The notes: generated from the sequence alone by a model not told the origin. A DNA stretch of 5,392 bases from an uncultured Ruminococcus sp. (GCA_902773245.1 CACYDY010000312.1:1-5392); one strand, 5' to 3'. Counted from the first letter of the stretch, positions 1 through 5,314 are shown. Translations and numbers: made by a program.

Positions 1-32
1 AATCATTTGATAAAGGTTTGATAAAACACAAA

Positions 33-71
33 AAAGCGTAAATCCAAAGAATTTTCCTGGATTTACGCTTT
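33..71 (-). terminator. Intrinsic terminator, leftward
   Basis: A perfect 14-bp inverted repeat (left arm 33-46, right arm 58-71, 11-nt loop) is followed, when read on the minus strand, by a U-rich tail (TTTTTTGTGTTTTAT) running to about position 22. On the plus strand the hairpin is followed only by TTTCGC, so it should act mainly on leftward transcripts. It lies about 12 nt downstream of the predicted start of the leftward promoter at 90-119. It could therefore end a very short RNA or act as an attenuator for a gene beyond the left edge. It could also catch leftward transcripts coming from the gene at 372-818. Confidence 0.75.
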
Positions 72-89
72 CGCAACTCGGTTTTCTAT

Positions 90-119
90 ATTATAACAGA
101 TAAAATGAGAAAAAGTCAA
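90..119 (-). promoter_or_regulatory. Sigma-A promoter, leftward
   Basis: Read on the minus strand, TTGACT (119-114) is followed by an 18-nt spacer and a perfect TATAAT (95-90). The -10 is preceded by TGT, giving an extended -10 element. Transcription should start near position 83 and run out of the left edge. The gene served lies outside the window. This matches the sigma-A consensus well, but the call rests on sequence alone. Confidence 0.65.
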
Positions 120-120
120 G

Positions 121-371
121 TTAAAATTATAAAAATGTGTTTTACAAAAAAGTTTTCCACATTGAAGAACAATTAAAACAAAGAAATCATTGTTTTTTAT
201 TTGAAATTTTTGCCGTATTATGGGATATTTTTGTAATATTACTGTAAGATTTTAATAAAAACTTGAAAGTAATCAACATTTTCCACTGAGTTTTCAACAT
301 TGAATGGTTGATATGTTGAAAAAGTCTTGTGGAAATACGTTGAAATTATTTTTCAAAAGTTATCCACATAA
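121..371. other. oriC: DnaA-box cluster, candidate replication origin
   Basis: This gene-free stretch contains several 9-mers close to the DnaA box TTATCCACA. There is a perfect copy at 360-368 and TTTTCCACA at 153-161, which fits the relaxed form TTWTNCACA. Weaker copies are TAATCAACA 270-278, TTTTCCACT 279-287, TTTTCAACA 291-299, and on the minus strand TTTTCAACA 322-314 and ATTTCCACA 336-328. Between the first box and the rest, 162-269 is only about 20% G+C, as expected of an unwinding element. In Bacillota, clustered boxes beside an AT-rich segment are typical of oriC, usually next to dnaA or rpmH. Neither gene is in the window, and the right-hand neighbour is a small ferritin-like gene. 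The boxes could instead be a DnaA-titrating or regulatory site, or part of the control region of a leftward gene. The boxes are seen directly; origin function is inferred. Confidence 0.5.
278..336. repeat. Nested dyad of DnaA-box-like sites
   Basis: TTTTCAACAT at 291-300 is a perfect 10-bp inverted repeat of ATGTTGAAAA at 313-322, with a 12-nt centre. Outside it, TTTCCAC (280-286) is mirrored by GTGGAAA (329-335). Four DnaA-like 9-mers are thus arranged symmetrically, two facing each way, about a centre near 306. Such an arrangement would suit cooperative protein binding or a cruciform. It may also form a hairpin in RNA. Confidence 0.6.
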
Positions 372-818
372 TCACAAAAACTTTTTTATATCATTTATGG
401 CATTTTCCTCAATAACGATAAGGCGGTTGGTAATATCTTTCACCCTTTCTTCGGCGGCTTGGTACTCATTCAGATAGCGCCGCAGCGACTTTACACCCAT
501 GTTGCAGCCGTCTGTTATCAGATCTGCGATAGTTTCGTCAGAGCTGTCGATCGTAAGCTTGAAATTTGTTTTAAGCCACGACATACCCTTTGCCATGAGA
601 TCGGGTTCTTTTCCGCTGTCGTCATAGTCGTTGAGCATATCTCTTGTTTCCTGACCGAGCTGTTCGTGTTTGCCCTTGCACTCGGTGAGAATACTTTTCA
701 GCTCTTCGCTGTGAACATTGTCGAGAACCTCTTCGATTGATGTGATACCCATTTTCACACCGGCATTGCATTCTCTCAAAAGCTTGATGGTGTCGTCGTT
801 AATTACTGAAGTTGGCAT
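372..818 (-). CDS. Small ferritin-like four-helix protein, unknown function
   Basis: This 148-residue soluble protein has no signal peptide or membrane segment. Four long helices can be read from the sequence: about 5-35, 37-65, 73-119 (broken near 84-92) and 120-147. Two helices share a motif, CNAGVKMGITSIEEVL at 17-32 and CNMGVKSLRRYLNEY at 105-119, which suggests an internally duplicated helical pair. The architecture and motif spacing recall the ferritin-like PA2169/DUF2383 type of four-helix protein, but a full set of di-iron ligands is not obvious, so metal binding is not claimed. The start is taken at ATG 818-816, because AAGGAAG (832-826) lies 7 nt upstream. An in-frame TTG at 836 overlaps that ribosome site and is rejected. 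The gene is divergent from spoVAD and preceded by a sigma-G-type promoter, so forespore expression is plausible. The coding call is firm; the family call is moderate. Confidence 0.75.
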   Translation of the reverse strand: MPTSVINDDTIKLLRECNAGVKMGITSIEEVLDNVHSEELKSILTECKGKHEQLGQETRDMLNDYDDSGKEPDLMAKGMSWLKTNFKLTIDSSDETIADLITDGCNMGVKSLRRYLNEYQAAEERVKDITNRLIVIEENAINDIKKFL

Positions 819-825
819 ATAAAAA

Positions 826-832
826 CTTCCTT
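826..832 (-). promoter_or_regulatory. Ribosome binding site fixing the 818 start
   Basis: AAGGAAG on the minus strand sits 7 nt before ATG 818-816. It overlaps the sequence just after the upstream in-frame TTG (836-834), which rules that TTG out as the main start. Confidence 0.75.
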
Positions 833-852
833 TCAAAATAAATTTTCATTTT

Positions 853-881
853 TATTATGTGTGATAATTTATAAAAAATAC
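853..881 (-). promoter_or_regulatory. Sigma-G-type (forespore) promoter for the ferritin-like gene
   Basis: Read on the minus strand, GTATT (881-877), a 17-nt spacer and CATAATA (859-853) match the sigma-G pattern, roughly GHATR, 17-18 nt, CATNHTA, with one mismatch in the -35. The start would fall near 846, giving a leader of about 28 nt that contains the AAGGAAG ribosome site. No convincing sigma-A promoter is visible in the same spacer. The neighbouring spoVAD is a sigma-G-dependent gene in Bacillus subtilis, which fits. In AT-rich DNA a chance match is possible. Confidence 0.45.
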
Positions 882-972
882 TGTAAAAAATTGTTTGTAT
901 TGAAAATTAAAACTTGCGAACAATAAATAAAAATATTATCAACAATAATTTATAACTGAAAAAGGTGATCAT

Positions 973-2049
973 ATGTTAAAAAGAATAGGAAAGCATACTA
1001 TAGAATTTACCGAAAAACCCCGAATAGTCGGTTTTGGCTCGGCAGTAGGAAAAAAAGAGGGCGAAGGCCCTCTCAAAGATTGGTTTGACAGAGTATTTGT
1101 CGATACAACAATGGGCGGTGAAACATGGGAAAAAGCAGAAGCTATGTTTCAGCAGGAAACCGTACAGATAGCCATGGAAAAAGCAGGTCTGCACAAAGAG
1201 GCAGTAGATTATATTTTCGCAGGCGATCTGTTAAATCAGTGTGTTTCGTCAAGCTACGGACTGCGCGGATTTGAGATCCCGTTTTTGGGTCAGTACGGCG
1301 CTTGCTCAACAATGGCGCAAACTATCAGCATGGCAGCCGTTTTCACGGAAAGCGGAGCGGCAGATTTCTGCGCAGCGGTTACTTCCTCGCATTTCTGCTC
1401 GGCGGAACGACAATTCAGATATCCTCTGCAATACGGCGGTCAGAGAACCCCAACCGCCCAATGGACAGTGACAGGCTCGGGCGGACTGATCATAGGCGCA
1501 GCCGAAAACGGCAAATTCAAATCCTGCGAAGACCTACTGAACAAAAACGGCGGCATAAATCTGAAAAAGCAAATTTGCATTGAGCATATTTGCACCGGAA
1601 GAATTATTGACATGGGCATAACCGACGCCAATAATATGGGCGCTGCTATGGCAGGGGCGGCAGCGGACACTATATATCGCTTTTTTAACGACACAAACAC
1701 CACCAAAGATGATTATGACTTGATAATAACCGGTGATTTGGGACAGGTAGGCTCGGACTTGATGTATGAGCTTTTGAAAAAGCAGGATATCGACATTTCA
1801 TCAAACCACAAAGACTGCGGTCTGATGATTTTTGACAGAGAAAAACAGGACGTTCATGCGGGCGGATCGGGCTGCGGGTGCAGTGCGAGCGTGTTGTGTT
1901 CGTATTTTTTGAAAAATATGCTAAAAAGACAACTGAACAATATTTTGTTTGTTGCAACGGGGGCTTTGATGTCGCCTACGATTGTTCAGCAAGGGGAAAG
2001 TATCCCGGGAATTGCACATTTAGTGCATTTGAAAAACTGTACAGAGTGA
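973..2049 (+). CDS. spoVAD: Stage V sporulation protein AD (SpoVAD)
   Basis: SpoVAD is a thiolase-fold protein. In Bacillus it binds dipicolinic acid and works with the other SpoVA proteins to move it across the inner forespore membrane during sporulation and out during germination. Recognisable family blocks are the N-terminal KPRIVGFGSAVGKKEGEGPL (15-34), GACSTM with the thiolase-position Cys111 (109-114), TSSHFCSAERQFRYPLQYGG (137-156) followed by QRTPTAQWTVTGSGG (157-171), GDLGQVGSDL (254-263), GGSGCGCSA (297-305) and the C-terminal block at about 325-353. The 358 residues are slightly longer than the roughly 340 usual for the family. The extra residues lie in the middle (about 235-248) and at the C-terminus. 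ATG 973 has AAAGGTGAT (961-969) just upstream. The gene stands alone: no spoVAC before it and no spoVAE after it, unlike the usual cluster. No clear promoter was found in 819-960. Confidence 0.93.
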   Translation: MLKRIGKHTIEFTEKPRIVGFGSAVGKKEGEGPLKDWFDRVFVDTTMGGETWEKAEAMFQQETVQIAMEKAGLHKEAVDYIFAGDLLNQCVSSSYGLRGFEIPFLGQYGACSTMAQTISMAAVFTESGAADFCAAVTSSHFCSAERQFRYPLQYGGQRTPTAQWTVTGSGGLIIGAAENGKFKSCEDLLNKNGGINLKKQICIEHICTGRIIDMGITDANNMGAAMAGAAADTIYRFFNDTNTTKDDYDLIITGDLGQVGSDLMYELLKKQDIDISSNHKDCGLMIFDREKQDVHAGGSGCGCSASVLCSYFLKNMLKRQLNNILFVATGALMSPTIVQQGESIPGIAHLVHLKNCTE

Positions 2050-2094
2050 CGAATTTTGCCGAAAATAAATTCAAACAACTTTATAATTATCGCC

Positions 2095-2123
2095 TTGTTT
2101 TATTTGTGTTATTGTGATATAAT
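2095..2123 (+). promoter_or_regulatory. Sigma-A promoter for the PAP2 gene
   Basis: TTGTTT (2095-2100), a 17-nt spacer and TATAAT (2118-2123) form a strong promoter. TGA directly before the -10 gives an extended -10. The start should be near 2130, leaving a leader of about 88 nt before ATG 2218. I recognise no riboswitch or other known RNA element in that leader. The promoter separates the PAP2 gene from spoVAD transcriptionally. Confidence 0.7.
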
Positions 2124-2217
2124 TATATAGCTAAGGGATTATTAGGTTCCTTGGCGGTATTGTGTTTAAAAGTCTTGTGATCAGGCTGACTTCGCAGTGA
2201 ATAATTGGTGATAATAT

Positions 2218-2778
2218 ATGTTTGAAAAGATAAAGCAGACCGATGAAAAGCTGAGTGAATCGGTTGTAAAAATTCATACCCCATGGTTAAACAAAGTAAT
2301 GCTTTTTATGACGTTTTTAGGCGATCAGGGAAAAGTATGGTTTTTGGCTATGGCAATAATTATTCTCCTAAAACGTTCGGTTTATGTGGGGACATCGTTA
2401 TTTTTAAGTCTGGCAGTATCGTTTCTGTCGGCTGAGGTAGTAATTAAAAGAATGGTGGGCAGAGTACGTCCTTGTCATAAGATCGACGAAGAGAATCTGA
2501 TTCTTCGCAAAATGCCGAAGTTCTATTCTTTTCCCTCAAGTCACAGCGCCACTTCTTTTGCTATGGCGACGGTGTCGTTTATGCTGCTTGGCGCAGGGTA
2601 TACCGTGGTTCTGATGATTATAGCGGTGGGTATCTCATTCTCACGATTCTATCTTCAGGCGCATTATCTTACGGATGTTTTGTGCGGTATTATTTTTGGC
2701 ATACTCAGCGCAGTTATAGTCGTCAAGCTTTTATATGTGCTGTTGAATTCGATCGACCCGTCTTTGACGATCATATAA
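2218..2778 (+). CDS. PAP2-family membrane phosphatase
   Basis: This 186-residue integral membrane phosphatase of the type 2 phosphatidic acid phosphatase superfamily has all three catalytic motifs. They are K77-x6-R84-P85 (KRMVGRVRP), PSSH at 106-109 (His109) and S142-R143-x5-H149-x3-D153 (SRFYLQAHYLTD). His149 is the expected nucleophile, and the active site should face the outside of the membrane. Hydrophobic helices lie at about 26-50, 56-76, 110-127, 128-142 and 154-176. Such proteins remove phosphate from lipid phosphates such as undecaprenyl pyrophosphate or phosphatidylglycerol phosphate. The sequence does not decide the substrate. ATG 2218 has GGTGAT (2207-2212) seven bases from GGTG. 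The gene has its own promoter and is followed by a hairpin terminator. Confidence 0.9.
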   Translation: MFEKIKQTDEKLSESVVKIHTPWLNKVMLFMTFLGDQGKVWFLAMAIIILLKRSVYVGTSLFLSLAVSFLSAEVVIKRMVGRVRPCHKIDEENLILRKMPKFYSFPSSHSATSFAMATVSFMLLGAGYTVVLMIIAVGISFSRFYLQAHYLTDVLCGIIFGILSAVIVVKLLYVLLNSIDPSLTII

Positions 2779-2788
2779 TAAAAAATAT

Positions 2789-2825
2789 TGGCTTTCATCA
2801 GCGATGTCTGATGAAAGCTATTTTT
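2789..2825 (+). terminator. Intrinsic terminator or attenuator between PAP2 and EamA genes
   Basis: An 11-bp perfect stem (2791-2801 with 2808-2818), extended by a G-U and an A-U pair, has the 6-nt loop CGATGT and a TTTTT tail at 2821-2825. It begins about 10 nt after the PAP2 stop codon and ends 10 nt before the ribosome site of the next gene. It therefore lies inside any leader of the transporter gene as well. Confidence 0.75.
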
Positions 2826-2834
2826 AGGCAGAAA

Positions 2835-2841
2835 AGGTGAT
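2835..2841 (+). promoter_or_regulatory. Ribosome binding site supporting a TTG start
   Basis: AGGTGAT lies 3 nt before TTG 2845, nearly the same arrangement as AGGTGAT before ATG 973. No ATG or GTG start with a comparable site occurs near the N-terminus of this frame. Confidence 0.7.
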
Positions 2842-2844
2842 AGC

Positions 2845-3789
2845 TTGGGTACAGAAAAAACAAGGAGTATTTTTGAAATAAAAACAGCCGCAATGCTTTT
2901 GGCGGTTTCGTGTTCGATTGCATGGGCATTTGCGTTTCCGCTCATAAAATTAGGTATCAAAGATTTTGCAATTGCGCCCGATGACACAGCGTCGAAAACA
3001 CTGTTTGCCGGAATACGTTTTTTTGCGGCAGGAGCGGCAGTTTTGCTTCTTGCAGGATCAATGAAAATAAAAATAGAAATTAAGGGTAAGAATAATATAT
3101 TTCTTGTTTTGCTTTTTGGTTTTGTCAACACGACTCTCCACTATTTTTTCTATTATATAGGATTGTCAAATCAAACAGGCTCTCGCTCGGCGATCATAGA
3201 TTCGATGAGCACGTTTATACTGATAATATCATCTTGTTTTTTCTTTAAGGAAGAGCGTTTAAATTCGAGAAAAATTATAGGCTGTCTTTTGGGCTTTTGC
3301 GGCATAATGCTCGTAAACCTTGGCGGTGATATTTTTTCCGAGTTCACTTTTATGGGTGACGGAATGCTGATTTTAAGCGCTGTTTTTTCGGCAATGGGCG
3401 GTTTGCTCACACGAGTTGTCGGAAAACGGTGCGACCCGCTTGTGATGACGGGAACAAGTCTGTTATTCGGCGGCGGAGTGATGATAATTTTCGGATCGAT
3501 GACGGGCGGAACGCTTATGCGGTGGAATATTCACGGTGTGTTGGTTTTAATTTGTTTGACTGCGATCTCTGTTTATGGATTTTCGGTTTATAATCGGCTG
3601 CTGTGCTGTAATCCTGTGGGGGAGATTGCAATTTTCAACTCGCTTATTCCTATTTTGGGTGTGATTTTGTCTTGTGTTGTTTTGGGAGAGCCTTTCAGAA
3701 AGGAATATGTTATTGCCGGATTTATAGTTGCCGCCGGTATTTGTGTGATCAATTCCAATGAAGCTTTCTCAAAGCACGGAAATTCATGA
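2845..3789 (+). CDS. EamA/DMT-family transporter
   Basis: This 314-residue inner-membrane protein has two EamA halves (about 16-160 and 170-305) and about ten predicted helices: 16-36, 52-72, 84-104, 112-133, 144-160, 170-190, 199-219, 228-248, 262-281 and 288-304. Typical family features are the first helix with SIAWAFAFPLIKLG (24-37), R58 in the second helix, and the pair of similar half-ends FFFKEERLNSRKIIGCLLGF (132-151) and VLGEPFRKEYVIAGFIVAAG (279-298). The family exports or imports metabolites such as amino acids and related compounds. The substrate cannot be read from the sequence. The start is TTG 2845, supported by AGGTGAT just upstream. A terminator-like hairpin (2789-2825) precedes it with no room for a promoter between. 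A MITE-like element starts 18 nt after the stop codon. Confidence 0.9.
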   Translation: MGTEKTRSIFEIKTAAMLLAVSCSIAWAFAFPLIKLGIKDFAIAPDDTASKTLFAGIRFFAAGAAVLLLAGSMKIKIEIKGKNNIFLVLLFGFVNTTLHYFFYYIGLSNQTGSRSAIIDSMSTFILIISSCFFFKEERLNSRKIIGCLLGFCGIMLVNLGGDIFSEFTFMGDGMLILSAVFSAMGGLLTRVVGKRCDPLVMTGTSLLFGGGVMIIFGSMTGGTLMRWNIHGVLVLICLTAISVYGFSVYNRLLCCNPVGEIAIFNSLIPILGVILSCVVLGEPFRKEYVIAGFIVAAGICVINSNEAFSKHGNS

Positions 3790-3807
3790 TTTTAGTTTGT
3801 AATTGAT

Positions 3808-4070
3808 TATACTCGAAATCTAAAAGATTTAGCATAATTAAAGTTTTGATCAAACTTTTTCAAAAGTTTGCGGTTTCCAAAGGCAGAGCCTTTGGTTGCT
3901 GACGGAATAAAGCAGAAAAGATCAACAAATTTTCCTCAGCGAAATCAAAAAACTATAAATTAAAGCAACTCTTAAAATGATGCCTTTCGGTAAAAATCAA
4001 AACAGGCAACAGCGAAGCGAATTGCCGATCTGATTAAGAAAAGTGCTAAATCTTAACGCTTACGAGTATA
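3808..4070. mobile_element. MITE-like element with 27-bp inverted ends
   Basis: The 27-nt ends (3808-3834 and 4044-4070) are inverted copies matching at 22 of 27 positions. The outer eight bases (TATACTCG / CGAGTATA) and the inner eleven (AGATTTAGCA core) match perfectly. The similarity stops sharply at the outer TA on both sides. That fits a 263-bp non-autonomous element inserted at a TA dinucleotide, as for IS630/mariner-like transposases. No open frame of useful length lies inside. It sits 18 nt after the transporter stop codon. Whether other copies or a source transposase exist cannot be seen here. Confidence 0.55.
3841..3896 (+). repeat. Double hairpin inside the MITE-like element
   Basis: Two compact hairpins lie in tandem. 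CAAACTTTT (3851-3859) pairs with AAAAGTTTG (3862-3870) across a 2-nt centre. CCAAAGGC (3877-3884) pairs with GCCTTTGG (3888-3895) across AGA. The palindrome TTTGATCAAA (3845-3854) overlaps the first. I recall similar sequences, an AAGTTTTGATCAAACTTTT-like start followed by a C-rich/G-rich hairpin, as dispersed intergenic repeats in ruminococcal genomes. That is memory, not a search. The hairpins could help end transcription of the transporter gene. Confidence 0.5.
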
Positions 4071-4088
4071 GGAACTGTTTATAAATAA

Positions 4089-4270
4089 CTATTCACAACT
4101 TAAGATTACAGTGAATATACACAGGGCTCGGGGTATGGGTGACAACAATAATGTACAATAGAACCAAGTACTTGGGTCGACAGGCAATAATCCTTAAGCT
4201 GTGGACAGTGATTAGAAATTAGTATAACCGCCTGATTTGGCAGGCATATTGCCTTAAATTGTGAACAATG
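4089..4270. repeat. Repeat-rich spacer: 60-nt period with an inverted copy
   Basis: CAGGCA...CCTTAA...TGTG.ACA.TG occurs at 4181-4210 and again at 4241-4270, offset by exactly 60 nt and matching at 21 of 30 positions. An inverted copy of its core, TTCACAACTTAAG (4092-4104), matches the complement of CTTAAATTGTGAA (4253-4265) at 12 of 13 positions, and the complement of 4193-4205 at 11 of 13. A 12-bp perfect palindrome CCAAGTACTTGG (4164-4175) and a small stem GCCTG/CAGGC (4230-4234 with 4241-4245) lie between. There is no credible coding sequence. It could be a structured RNA, a second small mobile element with inverted ends, or decayed repeats. I recognise no named family. Confidence 0.5.
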
Positions 4271-4312
4271 TAAAAAAACAGCTTGTCTTTTTCGGCAAGC
4301 TGTTTTTTTACA
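4269..4312. terminator. Strong bidirectional terminator between convergent genes
   Basis: A perfect 17-bp inverted repeat (4269-4285 with 4296-4312) can be lengthened to about 19 pairs by U-G and C-G at the loop. Seven A residues lie on the left arm and seven T residues on the right, so a U-tract follows the CAGCTTG/CAAGCTG core in either direction. It lies 57 nt beyond the stop codon of the AEC gene on the minus strand and blocks rightward transcription from the other side. Confidence 0.9.
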
Positions 4313-4368
4313 AATCACAGATATATAAAATAATTTTTTAGGACGATCTCAGGATAGGCGACAAGGAC

Positions 4369-5304
4369 TTATTTTATAAATCCGGACAAAAGCATCATTA
4401 CCGGAATGGTAAAAATAGAAGTGAAGGTTCCCAAAAGAACGAGATTTGCCGCCATTTCCTGACCTTGACCGAGCATTTCCGAAAAATTCAGAACAACGCT
4501 TGCTATCGGGCAGCAGCAAATTATGTAAAAAGTAAGCTTCATGTTTGTGTCGATAGGCAGGAACAAAACTACTGCAAGGCCTATAATTGGCATTGCGATC
4601 TGTTTCAGAAACAGAACCAAGTAGTTAAGCTTTCGTGTAATGACAGGCGTCAACGAAACAGAAGCCAGACGCATTCCCATTATAAGCATACACATCGGAG
4701 TTGTCATTCTTCCAAGCAAAAACACGGCTTCACCAAGCAGAGTGTCGCCTATATAAGCTCCTTTAAAGAAAAGCGGAAGGGCAACGCACAAAGCTATCAC
4801 GGCAGGATTCAAGATAAAATTTTTAACTTTAATATATTTTTTGTCATTTGCAATAATTGCGGAAGCGACAGTCCAGCCGATAAGATTCATCGCAATGCTG
4901 TAAACGGCAGAAAAGACTACTGCCTGCGGATAATCCGGGAGAAGATGCTCCAAAAGCGGAACTCCCATAAAAGCACAGTTTCCGAAAGCACCTGCAATTG
5001 TGACTATTCGATATTTGACATCACTGTATTTTTTTCGGAAAATGAGATAATATATCCCTATCAGCAGAGATTGAATAAACAGCCCCAAAGCGAAAAAAAT
5101 CATCATATCACGGAAAAGCTGCGGAGTATAGGTTACTTTTTGAAACGAATACACAACCAAACAGGATTGACAGACATACATCAATACTGTTGCAAAAGCG
5201 GAGATACTTGTCGGAGCAATTTTTTTGGATTTGACCAAAGCATATCCGGGCAAGCTGTACAAGAGCATAGTTCCCACTGTGTAGACGGTTATCATAAATT
5301 CCAT
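4369..5304 (-). CDS. AEC-family (auxin efflux carrier-like) permease
   Basis: This inner-membrane permease of 311 residues has about ten helices in two five-helix halves, the usual size and layout of bacterial AEC proteins, which carry small organic acids and related anions. Recognisable blocks are GAFGNCAFMGVPLL (105-118), NPAVIALCVALPLFF (166-180), TTPMCMLIMGMRLA (201-214) and CPIASVVLNFSEMLGQGQEM (265-284), the last holding the characteristic broken-helix region with P266. Three consecutive cysteines lie at 263-265. The substrate cannot be decided. The start is taken as ATG 5304-5302, because AAAGGA (5320-5315) is 10 nt away. The in-frame TTG at 5313 lies only 1 nt from AAAGGA. The gene has its own sigma-A promoter, is convergent with the EamA gene and ends in the terminator at 4269-4312. 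Confidence 0.92.
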   Translation of the reverse strand: MEFMITVYTVGTMLLYSLPGYALVKSKKIAPTSISAFATVLMYVCQSCLVVYSFQKVTYTPQLFRDMMIFFALGLFIQSLLIGIYYLIFRKKYSDVKYRIVTIAGAFGNCAFMGVPLLEHLLPDYPQAVVFSAVYSIAMNLIGWTVASAIIANDKKYIKVKNFILNPAVIALCVALPLFFKGAYIGDTLLGEAVFLLGRMTTPMCMLIMGMRLASVSLTPVITRKLNYLVLFLKQIAMPIIGLAVVLFLPIDTNMKLTFYIICCCPIASVVLNFSEMLGQGQEMAANLVLLGTFTSIFTIPVMMLLSGFIK

Positions 5305-5314
5305 TCTGTTCAAG

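Noticed and set aside
1..371. CRISPR array
   Set aside because: The repeated TTTTCCACA and TTTTCAACA words are short, irregularly spaced and in both orientations, unlike a CRISPR repeat-spacer pattern.
897..927. GTATT ... CAATAAA as a sigma-G promoter for spoVAD
   Set aside because: The spacer is 19 nt and the -10 matches CATNNTA poorly, so it is not better than chance in this AT-rich spacer.
2051..2072. GAATTT/AAATTC inverted repeat after spoVAD as a terminator
   Set aside because: The stem is only 6 AT-rich pairs and no T-run follows directly.
1878..2117. Plus-strand frame overlapping the end of spoVAD and reaching into the spacer
   Set aside because: It is an alternative frame of a well-supported gene, with no ribosome site and no family resemblance. 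A frameshifted extension of SpoVAD is not needed, since the conserved C-terminus is complete in the main frame.
2130..2217. Riboswitch in the 88-nt PAP2 leader
   Set aside because: Only weak complementarity (AAGG/CCTT) and no conserved core of any riboswitch class I can recognise.
2764..2779. TTGACG and TATAAT near the end of the PAP2 gene as a promoter for the EamA gene
   Set aside because: They are only 4 nt apart, and no other -35 stands 16-18 nt before this TATAAT.
3979..4035. Short frame starting MPFGKNQNRQQ inside the MITE-like element
   Set aside because: Only 17 codons, no ribosome binding site, and it lies within a repeat element.
4106..4318. A 70-residue open frame on the minus strand in the repeat region
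   Set aside because: It begins inside the perfect bidirectional terminator and runs through the 60-nt-period repeats. Its composition is cysteine- and histidine-rich without any family resemblance, and there is no ribosome site.
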